From: Chamaecrista fasciculata
Lineage: Eukaryota; Streptophyta; Magnoliopsida; Fabales; Fabaceae
Assembly: GCA_003254925.1 (NCBI GenBank)
Contig: QANZ01005174.1
Location: 130,794-194,793, forward strand
DNA: 64,000 bases
Direction: 5' to 3'
Shown here: in pieces, positions 35,199 through 46,861 of the stretch
How the letters are laid out: the number at the start of each line of letters is the position of its first letter
How positions within the stretch are numbered: the first letter of the stretch is position 1
Position numbers and translations under genes: made by a program
Notes under the pieces: generated by a model
Told to the model about the DNA's origin: nothing
The model's database searches: none
The model's input: only the letters and a program-made list of their open reading frames with translations

Positions 35199-38100
35199 AT
35201 GGCAAGTAGTAACACTGGAGGTTCTGATTTTCCTAAGCCAGGTATTTTCTCCACTATTCATAGTGGCGCTCCCATTATTACATCTGAAAAATTGCTTGGG
35301 GCATCAAATTATAAATCTTGGGCTGCATCGGTCAAATTATGGTTTAGAGGACAAGGTTACTTAGATCATTTAAGTAAACAGGAAAGTGATGTTGCTGAAA
35401 AAGAGAGGCCAAATTGGATAAAAATTGATGCTCAACTTTGTTCATTATTATGGAACTCTATCGATTCTCACTTATTGTCCACATATCAAGCATATGAAAC
35501 ATGTTATGATGTATGGAACAGGGCTGCCACTGTCTATAGCAATGATATTCAACGCTTTTATGATGTTTTGTTTAACCTTGTCAATTTCAAGTCCCAGGAT
35601 TTAGATGATCACAGTTATGTGGGTAAGATGGAGGCCCTAAAACATGAATTTAGATCCCTAATGCCATCTACATCATCAATTTCGGATCAAGACAAACAAT
35701 GGGATAAATTTTTTATGGTGCTGACCTTGATCCATTTACGTCCTGACCGTGAAGCTATAAAAGAACAAATTTTGGGGGGTTCCACTATTCCCACATATGA
35801 CGACGTTATTGGTCGTTTGGTTCGCATCTCCTCATCACGACCTGCAAGTGAAAATCGTATCATTCCTCCAGTTGCTGAATCTTCTGCCCTGGTATCACAC
35901 AATAGTGACAAAGGTGGCAAAGGCAGTGGGCGCAAACGCCCACATTGTACTCATTGCAACAGGCTAGGACATACTCGTGATCGTTGTTGGCAACTCCATG
36001 GCCGACCTCCTCGGCCTGTTAATCTTGTCCAATCTGAAACACCTGCTGATAGTTCTTCAGACTCTATCACTTTGATCGGTAATGATTATAAGGAGTACCT
36101 CAAGTATCAACAAAGTAAACAATCATCTGTGACTGCCTCAGTTGCTCAGGCTGGAAATGTGACTGCTTGCTTTGCCCGTTCTCCTGACATTGGGCCGTGG
36201 GTGCTTGACTCAGGTGCTTCCGAACATATTTCTGGTAATAAAAATCTGTTTACCAATCTTTCTAGTTCCTCTGCTCTTCCCTTAGTTACTATGGCAAATG
36301 GTTGTAAAACTGCTGCTACAGGGATCGGTCAAGCCCAAATTCTTCCTTCCATAATTGTTGATTCTGTCCTTTATGTCCCTAAGTCTCCATTCAATCTTAT
36401 TTCTGTGAGTAAATTAACTCACTCTCATAATTGTTCCATTACCTTTGCTAATGACCGTGTTTCTATCCAGGATCGGAGTACGGGACGGATGATTGGCGTA
36501 GGACGTGAGTCAGGAGGCTTGTATCATCTTTCACCTTCATCTTCTGTTGTTGCGTGCACATCAAGTTGTTCCCCATCACTTCTCCACAACCGTTTGGGAC
36601 ATCCAAGCCTTTCAAAACTTCGCAAGATGGATGTCTCTCTTTCTACCTTGTCTTCCCTTCAATGCGAGTCATGTCAGTTGGGTAAACAAACCCGTGCTTC
36701 ATTTCCTAGTAGTCCTAGTAGTCGGTCAACTTTCCCTTTTCAACTTGTTCACTCTGATGTTTGGGGTCCTAGTCGAGTGTCTTCTGTTTTTGGCTTTCGG
36801 TATTTTGTAACCTTTATTGATGATTATTCTCGTTGTACTTGGTTATTTTTAATGAAAGATCGTTCTGAGGTATTTGACATTTTCCAGAATTTCTGTGCTG
36901 AAATAAAGACTCAATTTAATACATCCGTCTCTATGTTACGTTCTGATAATGCTAGAGAGTATTTGTCTACATCCTTTAAGGCATTTCTAAACTCTCAGGG
37001 AATTTTACATCAAACTTCATGTCCCCACACCCCACAACAAAATGGGATAGCCGAACGTAAAAACCGTCATCTCATTGAAACAGCTCGTACTCTGCTCATT
37101 CATCATAATGTACCCACTACTTTTTGGAGTGATGCTGTTCTTACCGCATGTTATTTGATTAATCGAATGCCTTCTTCTGTCTTAAATGATCAAATCCCTC
37201 ATTCTTTGTTATTTCCTAATGATCCTCTTTATCATCTTCCTCCTCGTGTTTTTGGTTGTGTGTGTTTTGTCCATGATCTCACCCCAGGTAAGGATAAACT
37301 TTCGGCCAAATCTATCAAGTGTGTCTTTCTTGGTTATGCTCGACTTCAAAAAGGTTATCGATGTTATTCTCCTTCCACTCGACGTTGTTTTGTCTCTTTA
37401 GATGTGACCTTTTTTGAGTCCTCTCCGTTCTTCGGGTCTTCCATTCCCTCCAGTCCTCCTGTGACTGAAGCTCTTCCCGTTCCTTTCCTCGCTTTACCAG
37501 CACAGGACACACCTAGTCCTCCTCTTCAAACATATCATCGTCGTCCACGTCCTGCGATTACTGAGACTCCTCCTGACTCGCTACCTCCGTCTGACTCGCC
37601 CGCTGCTCCGGTCCAGTCTCCACCTGCTAGTCCTCCGATTGCCCTTCATAAAGGTATTCGTTCTACTCGTAATCCTCACCCTGTTTATAATTTTCTGAGC
37701 TATCATCGGTTATCTACTCCATATTATGCTTTTGTGTCTTCTTTGGATTCTGTTTCCATTCCTAAGACCACAGATGAAGCTCTTGCACATCCGGGTTGGC
37801 GGCAAGCCATGCTCGATGAGATGGCTGCCTTGCATTCTAGTAGTACGTGGGATCTAGTTTCACTTCCTCCTGGCAAGTCTCCGGTTGGGTGCAGATGGGT
37901 GTATGCAATTAAGGTTGGTCCTGATGGTCAAGTTGAAAGACTCAAGGCTCGATTAGTGGCCAAAGGATATACTCAAATCTTTGGCTTGGACTATGGGGAT
38001 ACATTCTCTCCTGTTGCGAAAATTGCTTCTGTTCGTGTCTTCTTATCCATGGCTGCAATTCGTCACTGGCCACTTTATCAACTTGATATCAAGAATGCCT

Positions 38101-39299
38101 TCCTTCATGGTGAGTTGGAGGAAGAAGTCTATATGGAGCAACCACCTGGTTTTGTTGCTCAGGGGGAGTATGGGAAAGTATGTCGACTTCGCCGCTCTCT
38201 TTATGGGCTCAAGCAATCACCACGAGCTTGGTTCGGCCGATTTAGTTCGGTGATTCAAAACTTTGGGATGACTCGTAGTGAAGCTGATCACTCAGTTTTC
38301 TTTCGCCATACATCAGAGGGCAAGTGCATTTATCTAGTTGTCTATGTGGATGACATTGTTATCACAGGAAATGATGAGTTTGGTATTACCCAACTCAAAC
38401 AACATTTGGCTGCTCACTTTCAAACTAAAGATTTGGGTAAACTTAAATATTTTCTGGGAATCGAGGTTGCTCAGTCTAATGCTGGTGTGGCTATTTCACA
38501 GCGGAAGTATGCACTTGATTTACTAGAAGAAACAGGCATGATGAATTGCAAACCAGTTGACACTCCGATGGATCCAAATGTCAAACTTTATCCAGGACAG
38601 GGGGAGTTAATAGACAATCCTGAAAGATATCGAAGACCTGTGGGAAAACTTAACTACCTTACTATCACTCGACCGGATATCTCATTTGCTGTGAGTGTAG
38701 TTAGCCAGTTCCTACAATCACCGTGTGATGGCCATTGGGATGCAGTTGTTCGAATTCTTCGATATATCAAAGGGGCACCAGGCCAGGGATTGTTGTATGA
38801 AGACAAAGGGAACTCCCAGATTATTGGCTTCACAGATGCTGATTGGGCTGGTTCCCCAGATGATAGGCGATCCACATCTGGATATTGTGTCTTCATTGGT
38901 GGTAACCTTGTCTCTTGGAAAAGTAAGAAACAAAACGTAGTTGCAAGATCTAGTGCTGAAGCTGAGTATCGTGCTATGGCATTAGCGACTTGTGAACTTC
39001 TGTGGTTAAAACAACTTCTTCAAGAGATGAAATTTGGGGACATAAACAAAATGGAATTGATATGTGATAATCAAGCAGCTATGTACATCGCCTCAAATCC
39101 AGTGTTCCATGAGAGGACCAAACATATTGAGATTGATTGTCACTTTATTAGAGAGAAGATTCAATCTGGATGCCTGGTTACTCGATTTGTCAATTCCAAT
39201 GATCAATTGGCAGATATCTTCACTAAATCCCTTAGAGACCCTAGAATTAAATATCTATGTAACAAGCTGGGTGCTTATGATTTGTACGCTCCAGCTTGA
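35199..39299 (+). CDS. Copia gag-pol polyprotein, intact, 1366 residues
   Basis: A single open frame from an ATG in good context (GCCATGGC). Domains in order: copia gag (LLGASNYKSWAASVKLWFRG, ~30-210); CCHC zinc knuckle (C250-C263, CTHCNRLGHTRDRC); aspartic protease (DSGAS, 337-341); GAG-pre-integrase (LLHNRLGHPSLSKL, ~463); integrase core (HSDVWGP at ~515, DDYSR, then HTPQQNGIAERKN); reverse transcriptase (RLKARLVAKGYTQ, AFLHGELEEEVYM, catalytic YVDDI at ~1048); RNase H (TDADWAG at ~1212, SSAEAEYRA, DNQAA). No stops or frameshifts. It makes the capsid, processes itself, copies element RNA and integrates the copy. Activity in this plant is unknown. Confidence 0.96.
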   Translation: MASSNTGGSDFPKPGIFSTIHSGAPIITSEKLLGASNYKSWAASVKLWFRGQGYLDHLSKQESDVAEKERPNWIKIDAQLCSLLWNSIDSHLLSTYQAYETCYDVWNRAATVYSNDIQRFYDVLFNLVNFKSQDLDDHSYVGKMEALKHEFRSLMPSTSSISDQDKQWDKFFMVLTLIHLRPDREAIKEQILGGSTIPTYDDVIGRLVRISSSRPASENRIIPPVAESSALVSHNSDKGGKGSGRKRPHCTHCNRLGHTRDRCWQLHGRPPRPVNLVQSETPADSSSDSITLIGNDYKEYLKYQQSKQSSVTASVAQAGNVTACFARSPDIGPWVLDSGASEHISGNKNLFTNLSSSSALPLVTMANGCKTAATGIGQAQILPSIIVDSVLYVPKSPFNLISVSKLTHSHNCSITFANDRVSIQDRSTGRMIGVGRESGGLYHLSPSSSVVACTSSCSPSLLHNRLGHPSLSKLRKMDVSLSTLSSLQCESCQLGKQTRASFPSSPSSRSTFPFQLVHSDVWGPSRVSSVFGFRYFVTFIDDYSRCTWLFLMKDRSEVFDIFQNFCAEIKTQFNTSVSMLRSDNAREYLSTSFKAFLNSQGILHQTSCPHTPQQNGIAERKNRHLIETARTLLIHHNVPTTFWSDAVLTACYLINRMPSSVLNDQIPHSLLFPNDPLYHLPPRVFGCVCFVHDLTPGKDKLSAKSIKCVFLGYARLQKGYRCYSPSTRRCFVSLDVTFFESSPFFGSSIPSSPPVTEALPVPFLALPAQDTPSPPLQTYHRRPRPAITETPPDSLPPSDSPAAPVQSPPASPPIALHKGIRSTRNPHPVYNFLSYHRLSTPYYAFVSSLDSVSIPKTTDEALAHPGWRQAMLDEMAALHSSSTWDLVSLPPGKSPVGCRWVYAIKVGPDGQVERLKARLVAKGYTQIFGLDYGDTFSPVAKIASVRVFLSMAAIRHWPLYQLDIKNAFLHGELEEEVYMEQPPGFVAQGEYGKVCRLRRSLYGLKQSPRAWFGRFSSVIQNFGMTRSEADHSVFFRHTSEGKCIYLVVYVDDIVITGNDEFGITQLKQHLAAHFQTKDLGKLKYFLGIEVAQSNAGVAISQRKYALDLLEETGMMNCKPVDTPMDPNVKLYPGQGELIDNPERYRRPVGKLNYLTITRPDISFAVSVVSQFLQSPCDGHWDAVVRILRYIKGAPGQGLLYEDKGNSQIIGFTDADWAGSPDDRRSTSGYCVFIGGNLVSWKSKKQNVVARSSAEAEYRAMALATCELLWLKQLLQEMKFGDINKMELICDNQAAMYIASNPVFHERTKHIEIDCHFIREKIQSGCLVTRFVNSNDQLADIFTKSLRDPRIKYLCNKLGAYDLYAPA

Positions 39300-39306
39300 G
39301 GGGGAG

Positions 39307-39467
39307 TGTTAGTGTTGTTAGTGTTATTATGTAAGTAGTTGAGGATTTACATTAATTAGGTAGTTAGGAGTATGTATTAAATAGGAGCTCATGACTTAGC
39401 TTGTATATATACCCTTGTATTTTCATTGAAGAAATAAGAAAAGCATGACTTACTTCTTACATTAACA
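39307..39467 (+). repeat. 3' LTR of the copia element (161 bp)
   Basis: Copy of the 5' LTR, preceded by the GAGGGGGAG polypurine tract and followed by the duplication AGTAC. Confidence 0.95.
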
Positions 39468-39472
39468 AGTAC

Positions 39473-39856
39473 TTTCAAAAGAACGATTTCTTTTTTGTTT
39501 TTTTAGACTATTAAGTCATATTTATCTCAATGGTTGAATAAGCAACAAATTAGAGTCAACTTCAGCCAAAATCCTATTCGTGACATGATTCTTTTCAGTT
39601 TCTATGGGCAAAATCACAAAATTGGTAACATGAAGCCTAAGGTTGACTGCTAAGTTACATATATGATATATCTGTACATCATGTGGGTTATAGTCATAGG
39701 CCTCTACACTAGACACTAGTCATATAAAAAGCAAATGACATACATGGCAGTATGGCACATGGCCTTTTTTTCAAAAGGTTATGATTCCTACTCACATTGC
39801 CACAAGAGTATAGTAGTTATTCTTTTCTTTTCTAATACAACATGTTAACATAGATA
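39473..39856. other. Spacer between the copia element and the XPB pseudogene
   Basis: No gene seen. It may include the old 3' UTR of the pseudogene. Confidence 0.5.
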
Positions 39857-41161
39857 CTACTCACAGCGTTTCTCTTCCCAGAAGTTGTGAACCTTCCTCT
39901 GTAGGCCATAGCGTCTTCTAAATAAAGGGTGTCGCTTATCTTTTGCCTTGCTCTTGATCTGTCCTTGAGTTTTGTCGCGCCCAGTACTGCATGGGCAAGA
40001 ATGTTAAAGATGACAATATACAGATCCAGGTTCTGAATCCTAAAGGCTCAAAAATGCTACCTATCCAATTACTTAAGATTTATCCAAGTATGCACAATTC
40101 ATTGCACAGGTGAGAAGGGTAGAAAACGTACCTGTACTCCATATAAAACATCCCGTTAGCACCTGACATTGCACTCATAGAAGCTGAAGAACGACGAGCA
40201 CTGCGAAGAGCTATTTCACCCGCATCTTCTAATTGCTCTAAACCAACTGCATTGTCACCATCATACATGTCAGTTGTTTGCTAATCAACAAACCAATTCA
40301 AAGTAAAAAGGACGTGTGAGTGCAAAACCTTTCCCAGAAATGCCAATTGATCATCAAGATGATAGCAATTCAAATGAGGTCCATCATCTGCGGGAGGAAA
40401 GCTTGTAATTATCTGTCAAGTATAAATATATAATTATCGATACGGCATAAAGAGATTAAGAAATGGATCAGACATTTTTTTTAGCAAACAAGCAATCTGA
40501 CAATAGCAACATCACATGTATTCCACGAAATCTTAGCTTCATCCAGATGTGCTTATATCATTCTCCAGCATATTTTGCACGCACGTGAGAATTGAGATAT
40601 TATTTTTAGCAGATATTATTTTTACCAATGGGGCAAAGGTATGTGGGACTGGACAGGGGAAGGAAAAGTAATAGACCAAAAAAAAAAGGAGGATGAGTCA
40701 TGAGCTGGACAAGAAGGGTGACAGCAAAAAGAACAGTTCTGCTGATAAATCGTATTGGTTGTTTGGAATAGGCAGAGAATATAGCAGGGAAATTCCTAGG
40801 GGAGAGCGCTGGCCTTTTGAATGCCAGATTATCAGTGGTGTGCAGTTTTTATGTTGTTCTTAGTCTTTAGGTGTCCTGTGTGTGGGCTATATCATCATTT
40901 TAAATTCTTAAAGCAATATTGAAGATTTTGAGAGTACAGACCACATTCATACCAAATAACAGATTCACATGTCATTGAGGGAAAAAACAATCTCAGTTAA
41001 TGGAAGAGCATACCTTAAAGCTATATCCCTGATCAATTAAAGATTGTTGCCTCTTAGTTGAGTAATACATCTCCTGCAATAAAAACGATTGAGAATATGA
41101 ACACCAAATATATATTTTAATTTTTTATTCTCTACCAATTATGAAACTTCATGCAATAAAC

Positions 41162-41784
41162 AAGTGTTGTCAGAATCGGACCGGACCAAACGGTCCGACC
41201 GGTCTGACCGCCAACCGAATGTGAAAGCGAGTGGGTTCGACCAAAAAAACCAAACTGTCAGTTGGACCGGTTTTAACCGGACAAAACTGGCGAACCGGGG
41301 TCAAACCGCTGGACCGAACCGGTGGTCCAACTTTTTTTTTTGAATTTTTTTTAAAAAAATCTCAAAAATTTTTTTTTTTGCTCTATTCATTTTCTTATTT
41401 AGTTCTCTTCCTCTATTTTGTGTTGAACTTGAAATTTGAGGGTCGAAATGTTGAAATTAATTAACTATTATGAATTTATGACTTATTAGATCTTGTTTAA
41501 GATACATTAAGTCCATTCACTTGCTTGAAAAAATGCATTTAATCTATAATCTTTAGTAGTGGAGAGAAAAATTATATTATTTAGATGAAGAAATGTATTT
41601 AATAATAAATTAAATGCATCTCTTAAACCACAAACAAAAAATATATAGTATTTATATTTAATATATTAAAAATAATTATTTATTGAGTCATCCGGTCCGA
41701 CCGATGGTTCAACCGGTTAAACCAATCAGACCGTGAACTGAATGCTTGTCCGAGTCTCTATCCGGTTCGGTTCTAACAACACTG
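41162..41784. mobile_element. hAT-like MITE, copy 2, inside the XPB pseudogene
   Basis: The ends AAGTGTTGTCAGAATCGGAC and, reverse-complemented, CAGTGTTGTTAGAACCGAAC match copies 1 and 3. The flanking octamers CAATAAAC (41154-41161) and AAATAAAC (41785-41792) agree at 7 of 8. It is 623 bp, with CCGG-rich ends and an AT-rich core. It lies between the exons for EMYYSTKRQQ and SHIERTKIL. Confidence 0.82.
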
Positions 41785-42112
41785 AAATAAACCAAAAACT
41801 AACAGAAAACATCCAAAGGCAGCAATAAACATAATAGATAAAAAGGTCCTAAGCCTCTCACCCTAAGGACACATGCTCCCATCAGCAAATTCAGCAATCC
41901 AGTCAGCAGCCATACTAGACCCCAGATGTCTTCAGAATAGCAGAACTAGACCAGTCCTCAAGTGCGTTAGGGATATCAGCTTCATGCAACTATTACATTA
42001 CATCATCAACATCTTATATGACAAGACCACATCTTAATTTTTGCATTGATTACATGATCAGTTGATTCAATAACATAATTCATGTAAATAAATGAATACC
42101 CACATCGTTTGA

Positions 42113-42262
42113 TGATATCAGGGAACAGCCCATATTAATATCAATGGTTTATTGACACGAATAGCCCATATTAGAAGGAATACAATGGTTTAGGTTATCA
42201 AAAGCCACATCCTTTGATGATATCAGGGAATAGCCCATATTAATATCGATGGTATTGACACG
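42113..42262. repeat. Tandem duplication in a pseudogene intron
   Basis: CATC(G/C)TTTGATGATATCAGGG, then CAGCCCATATTAATATC and TATTGACACGAAT, occur twice at ~42115 and ~42208 with few differences. Confidence 0.75.
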
Positions 42263-43364
42263 AATCATCACGCAGGCAATACAAAATTACAAAACATTTT
42301 ACAGAACACTAACATTTTCAGCAAGCGCAACATGAAAATATACATGTTCGCTTGTATATTCGCCTATGTCAAGATGTTAATGTAGAATGTATATCAAACA
42401 TCTGGTGAGAAGTACAGAGAACACGCCTTGAAGTAAGACTACCAAAAATAGGAATAAGTAGGTACCTTGGAAAGGAAAATTGTATTTACATCTTTACTAG
42501 TTTTGAATGCTTGTAGAATTTTTGTCCGCTCAATATGGCTACAAAAAACACATATTTGGATACAAGATGCCAATCAGTTAAACAAAAAGCACGCATCCAA
42601 AGCCACAATATGCCCACAGTACCTAGTAGCACCATATATCAGTAGTTTGCGGGGTTTCATGGCATACTCAGTGAGAGAAAAAAGATTATCAGCAAAGACT
42701 ATAATTTTATCCCCACGTCCCCTTTCATGGTAATTTATGAGGAACTCATGCTCTGAACTTATTTGGATTCATCACGTAAAGTGCCTGCCAAAAGAAGGTC
42801 AAATAAGATATGAGTAACTTTTAATCATGCAAACTTGGATATGATATGTGCAATTGAAAGTTCAAACCTTATATTCAGTCCATTAAGAAAAGAAAGTTTA
42901 AAACATCTTTAAACAAGGCTGATCTATGATTTATACTAATAAGATTTAAAAGTTCCCAAAGATGCCTGACCTGCCACTTCTTGGAGTTTTCTTTCTTCAG
43001 ATACTCTGCAATGAACTCTTTGGTCATTGGACACCAAACTTCAGCACAGTGTACATTTGCACTATACCCACCCTTTACAAGATCTAACCAATTTGCTTCA
43101 TACAGTTTGGGACCAATGAGAAAGTTCAGATCTGTAATTCTTTCGTCCTCTCTCACAAGTGTGGCTGCAGTATCAATAATCAAAATGTCACTCCAATCAA
43201 ATAAGCCTAGGGTCACTGTTAGGGTGACAGTAAAGAAACGCTAAACGCGGCATACCAGTGAGCCCAAGTTTGCAGTGAGATTTAGTGAGGCTAATGACCT
43301 TTCAAAACATATGGGCAGGAACAACATGCACCTGTGAATAATGTCATCATATTATACACTAGAG

Positions 43365-43545
43365 GCTTTGCGTGCCCTAACGGGCACACAAATATGTCTG
43401 TAAAATAAATGAAGGACTAAATCGTTAACTCAGTAAAAAAGAATGGATTAAATAATAATTTTCCTCTTATTATTAATTTTGTACTATAGTTTTAAAATGT
43501 GGACGACCAGAAAGGGGTGGAGCCATATAATATAAGATAAGGACC
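43365..43545. repeat. Dispersed ~190-bp repeat, copy 2
   Basis: Same block as 30790-30985, including GGACGACCAGAAAGGGGTG followed by AGCCATATAATATAAGAT. Here it lies in an intron of the XPB pseudogene. Confidence 0.7.
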
Positions 43546-43909
43546 AACCTTAACATTACAAGTAAGAAGGCTGTAACTATAAAATTGCATGATTACTTCG
43601 TCCATAAGAAGCAATCCCCACTCTCTGTTTCTTCTTTCTTCAATGAGTTCTTCAGATTCTTCAGACTGTTTACCACCAAAAGCAACCATATTATATGTAG
43701 TCACCACCACACCAGCATTACCACGGAACCTCTCTTTGCTATCAGATGTGAAACGAAAAATTTGTTCATCTCGGATGGTCGACCACAGCTTAAACTGAAA
43801 AGCTCACTGATCTACAGAGACAGCATTTGTTGCCAAACAAAGGCAGCTCTTTTAAATCCAAGAGGCAGCAGAAACACCAACTAGAGACTTTCCAGCACCA
43901 CAGTGTAGA

Positions 43910-44167
43910 ACTGTGATGCCAGATCTTGCTCTTCCTGTGCACACAACCAAATTGCACTCAAGAATAAGTTTTATTTCATTGTTCATACATATCTCAAGAA
44001 TTAATGTTGCTGAAGTCATTAAGAAAAAGATTAAGGTAGAACTATGATGCCAGATCTTGCTCTACCTGTGCTTGCACACAACTAAATTGCACTCAGGAAT
44101 AAGTTTTATTTCATGTTGCATACATATCACAAAAATTAATGTTGCTGAAGTCACTAGGAAAAAGACT
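43910..44167. repeat. Tandem duplication (~130 bp) spanning an XPB exon border
   Basis: GATGCCAGATCTTGCTCT, CACACAAC-AAATTGCACTCA, AAGTTTTATTTCAT and TTAATGTTGCTGAAGTCA occur in the same order twice, starting at ~43916 and ~44049. The unit contains the 3' splice acceptor and first codons of the GRARSG exon, so the pseudogene has a doubled exon edge. Confidence 0.82.
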
Positions 44168-46389
44168 ATGGATAAGAAACAGTAGGCATTAAAATTCACA
44201 GCAAATATTGTAAAAAAACAGAAAACATCTGTTGCAAAATATTGTACAAGACTATTAACTCTAAGCTTGCCAACTTCCTAAAACATATCCAGAAGCCTGT
44301 ATGTTTTCTTTCATTGAAACTTCAACTTCCTTTATTGCTCTATATGCCCTAAAAAGAAGCTGAAGACAATACTCTTTAAATATACAAAACTATTAAAACC
44401 TATTGAGGACCTCAACCAAAAAAAAAAGAAAACAAATTGTGAAGTGAATTCAGTTAAATATTTAATTATGACCACAGGTGAGGTGACAACTCATATACAA
44501 TCAGGATGTAAAATGGTTATAGTAAACTGCAAGAGGGAACATATTTTAGTAAACAGTAGCTAGACTTACCATTTCCAAACATTTTACTGAGGCTCTTATC
44601 TTGGTAAGGTCGTGGTTGTGCTTGAGGCTTCAATTCCACGTCAAGGTTAAGATTCACCTGAAGCATTATTGAAAAGTAACTTATGATTGAGATTAGCAAA
44701 GTAACAATCTAAACTCCGTAACAAAAAATTTGCGATGCTTCACCACTAAAATTACTTAAAATTAAGAAGCACAAGAACAAAAAACCATTACTCACTTTAT
44801 CATTCCTGCAGTCATACTCCTCCAACATGGGATAATTTAATGCATTTGGCAAGAAACGTTTAATATAGTGACACACTGGCTTGTGTAGGCTTATACCTAA
44901 CCCAGCTTACCTCTTATCGTAAGTAGTAGCAAAACAAGTTTAGAAAAGGGACTGTTAAAGGATTGACAATCAAGTCAGAGATTGTTGGGTTGTTGTTAGG
45001 GTATACAAATCAGCGTGCCATGTTAGCTTTTAACGGTAATTTTAACGAAGTTGGGATTTTTGTTCTTCTATAATGTGAGGACAATATTTTGTTTTTTCAA
45101 AACAAATGAAACTATTAGGACCAAAATAAAATTTGATTCAAACTCTTACGACCACAATAAGGTTCAGCCCTTCAGGAAATCATGATACAAACAATGAGAA
45201 CACATATAAATCCTAAGGTACTACCCAAAAAAAAAAATAGGTTCTCCAAAAGCTTACACCTTTATTACCTGAGACGAATCAATTTCAAGACAAGCAGAAG
45301 AAAAGACAAACGCAATTGGACTAAACCACCCAGAACTAGAAGCGTTGAATAAGTCCTACACATCAAAGAATGGGATCAAAAACCTCTGAAGTAATCCTTG
45401 CTCGAGATATAACTTCATCCCCCAGCAATGTCTTCAAAACCTGCCAAGATTGTAATAACGAACATGAAGTATTAGATTACAGAGGACTTGTAGCAATACA
45501 AAAACAGGATGTGACTAGGACCAACATTTATATACCTCTGGATATGGAGATTCAACAAGGTAGCGATTTTTCTTTAATACAAGCTTCACTTTGCCATAAT
45601 TTTCAGTGGAATCATGAATAAATTTAATCATCTCCTTGGGAAGCTTGGCTTTGGATAACTTATTCAAAACAGCTATGATCTTCTATGTTTCTAGACCAAC
45701 TGAAACCGCAGCATACAGTGAATGGGGAGTAAGATTGTACTCGTGCATTGACTCAAGCCTATCAGTCACATATTAAACATGTTAGTGACAATCCTATTAT
45801 TTGGCATGCTCTAGACCTATCGTGGTTTTTTGCATGTCAGATTCAAATAAAATGATATATTTTGGCAGAAAAAAAGAATAGAAAAGGTTATTATTTTATT
45901 TTATGATAGATATCACAGTTGCACACCTGCAAACGGGTTCGGCTATGCCAATAAGAAAATCGGAAGCTTGTTTGTTCCACTCTCTATAACGATCATCCTG
46001 GCGATTCCTTTCCGAGGATCTTCCTGCACAGAGCACACTTGATAAGCAAAGTACGAAAGCTTAACAATCAGGAAATATAAATTGAAGGAAAGTAAGAGGA
46101 AGCCTAACACATTTTGCGGAGGACTTGAACTTTTTGAATGGTCGGCTTTTATCACCTGCAAATACCAATCAGATGAATTCGAGGAAGAAGGATATGAAAT
46201 TATAAATCAGTGATGAGCAACTCGAGGATTTAAGCTTCGGCCTAGCAATATGTACCAAGTTCCATTGATTTTGGCTGTTGTGAGCTGAGGAAAAAATAAA
46301 AAAGGAGGGTAATTCAATTCAAGTCAATTCTAGAGTAAATAAACCGACTTCGGACGCCGCTATAAGAAAATTTTGAAAACTTATATAAT

Positions 46390-46690
46390 TTTTAGGCCAA
46401 AGCCTCAAATTGGTCCAAAATATATAGGCTAAATTTCAATAGCTCTTAAATGTTTTATTTATTTTAAATTAGTTTTATATATTTTCTTAATTTTTTAAAT
46501 TAGTCTCAAATTACTAAATATAATATTCTTTCTCATTTTAAATTTGAATACAACTAATTTAAAAGTATAATAAGTTATTTATTATGAATATTCTTTTTAT
46601 CTAGTGGGGGTTATTAATAAACGAGATCAAATTGAATTTTAAAGGCCAAAAGTGAGCCACTTGTTTCACGGCTAAATAAGCAAAATTGAT
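46390..46690. repeat. Worn piece of a GGCCAAAGTCT-type foldback
   Basis: The phrases TAGGCCAAAGCCTCAAATTG and AATTTCAATAGCTC resemble the left arm of the 49627-50124 element. The right arm is unclear. Confidence 0.4.
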
Positions 46691-46861
46691 CAAATATCTC
46701 TCATTTCAAGTATGAATACGATAATTTCATAATTATGTTTTAACTCTTGAAAAATTCTTTTTCTGTGTAGTTGAGATTGTCAACAAACTTGGGAAATAGT
46801 ATAAAAATGTAAGACACAATTAGTTCAAATCACGTCAACATGACACTGTCCTTAAGAGATA

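Larger units (their letters stand above)
34527..39467 (+). mobile_element. Intact Ty1/copia retrotransposon, TSD AGTAC
   Basis: Two 161-bp LTRs (34527-34687 and 39307-39467) start TGTTAGTGTTG and end CATTAACA, with 5-bp duplications AGTAC at 34522-34526 and 39468-39472. By eye the LTRs differ at only two positions. A primer binding site complementary to initiator Met tRNA (TGGTATCAGAGCC, 34688-34700) follows the 5' LTR. A polypurine tract (GAGGGGGAG) ends at the 3' LTR. One unbroken ORF lies between. Nearly identical LTRs, an intact ORF and a clean duplication mark a recent insertion that could still be autonomous. Confidence 0.95.
39857..46030 (-). pseudogene. XPB: Pseudogene of XPB (TFIIH 3'-5' DNA helicase)
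   Basis: Exon-like blocks with GT/AG borders follow XPB order: ~46030-45927, 45758-45536 (ESMHEYNLTPHSLYAAVSVG), 45440-45384, ~44860-44796, 44657-44570 ([16 protein letters not shown]), 43934-43597 (GAGKS P-loop, VVVTTYNMVAFGG, LLLMDE), 43332-43256, 43164-42971 ([20 protein letters not shown]), 42784-42623, 42538-42466, 41073-41014, 40412-40329, ~40268-40132, 39986-39857. XPB opens promoters and damaged DNA within TFIIH. In-frame stops lie at 45683-45685, 43852-43854, 43804-43806 and 43302-43304. A frameshift gives a TGA at 42746-42748. The exon for VGDNSIDIP...QRLGRILR (motifs V-VI) is missing, and a hAT-like MITE sits near that place. Introns remain, so it is a decayed duplicate, not a retrocopy. 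Confidence 0.92.

Noticed and set aside
38654..38940. Minus- and plus-strand short frames within the copia pol
   Set aside because: By-products of the 1366-codon gag-pol frame.
43585..43884. Plus-strand open frame of 99 codons
   Set aside because: It is the antisense of an XPB pseudogene exon, which reads clearly on the minus strand.
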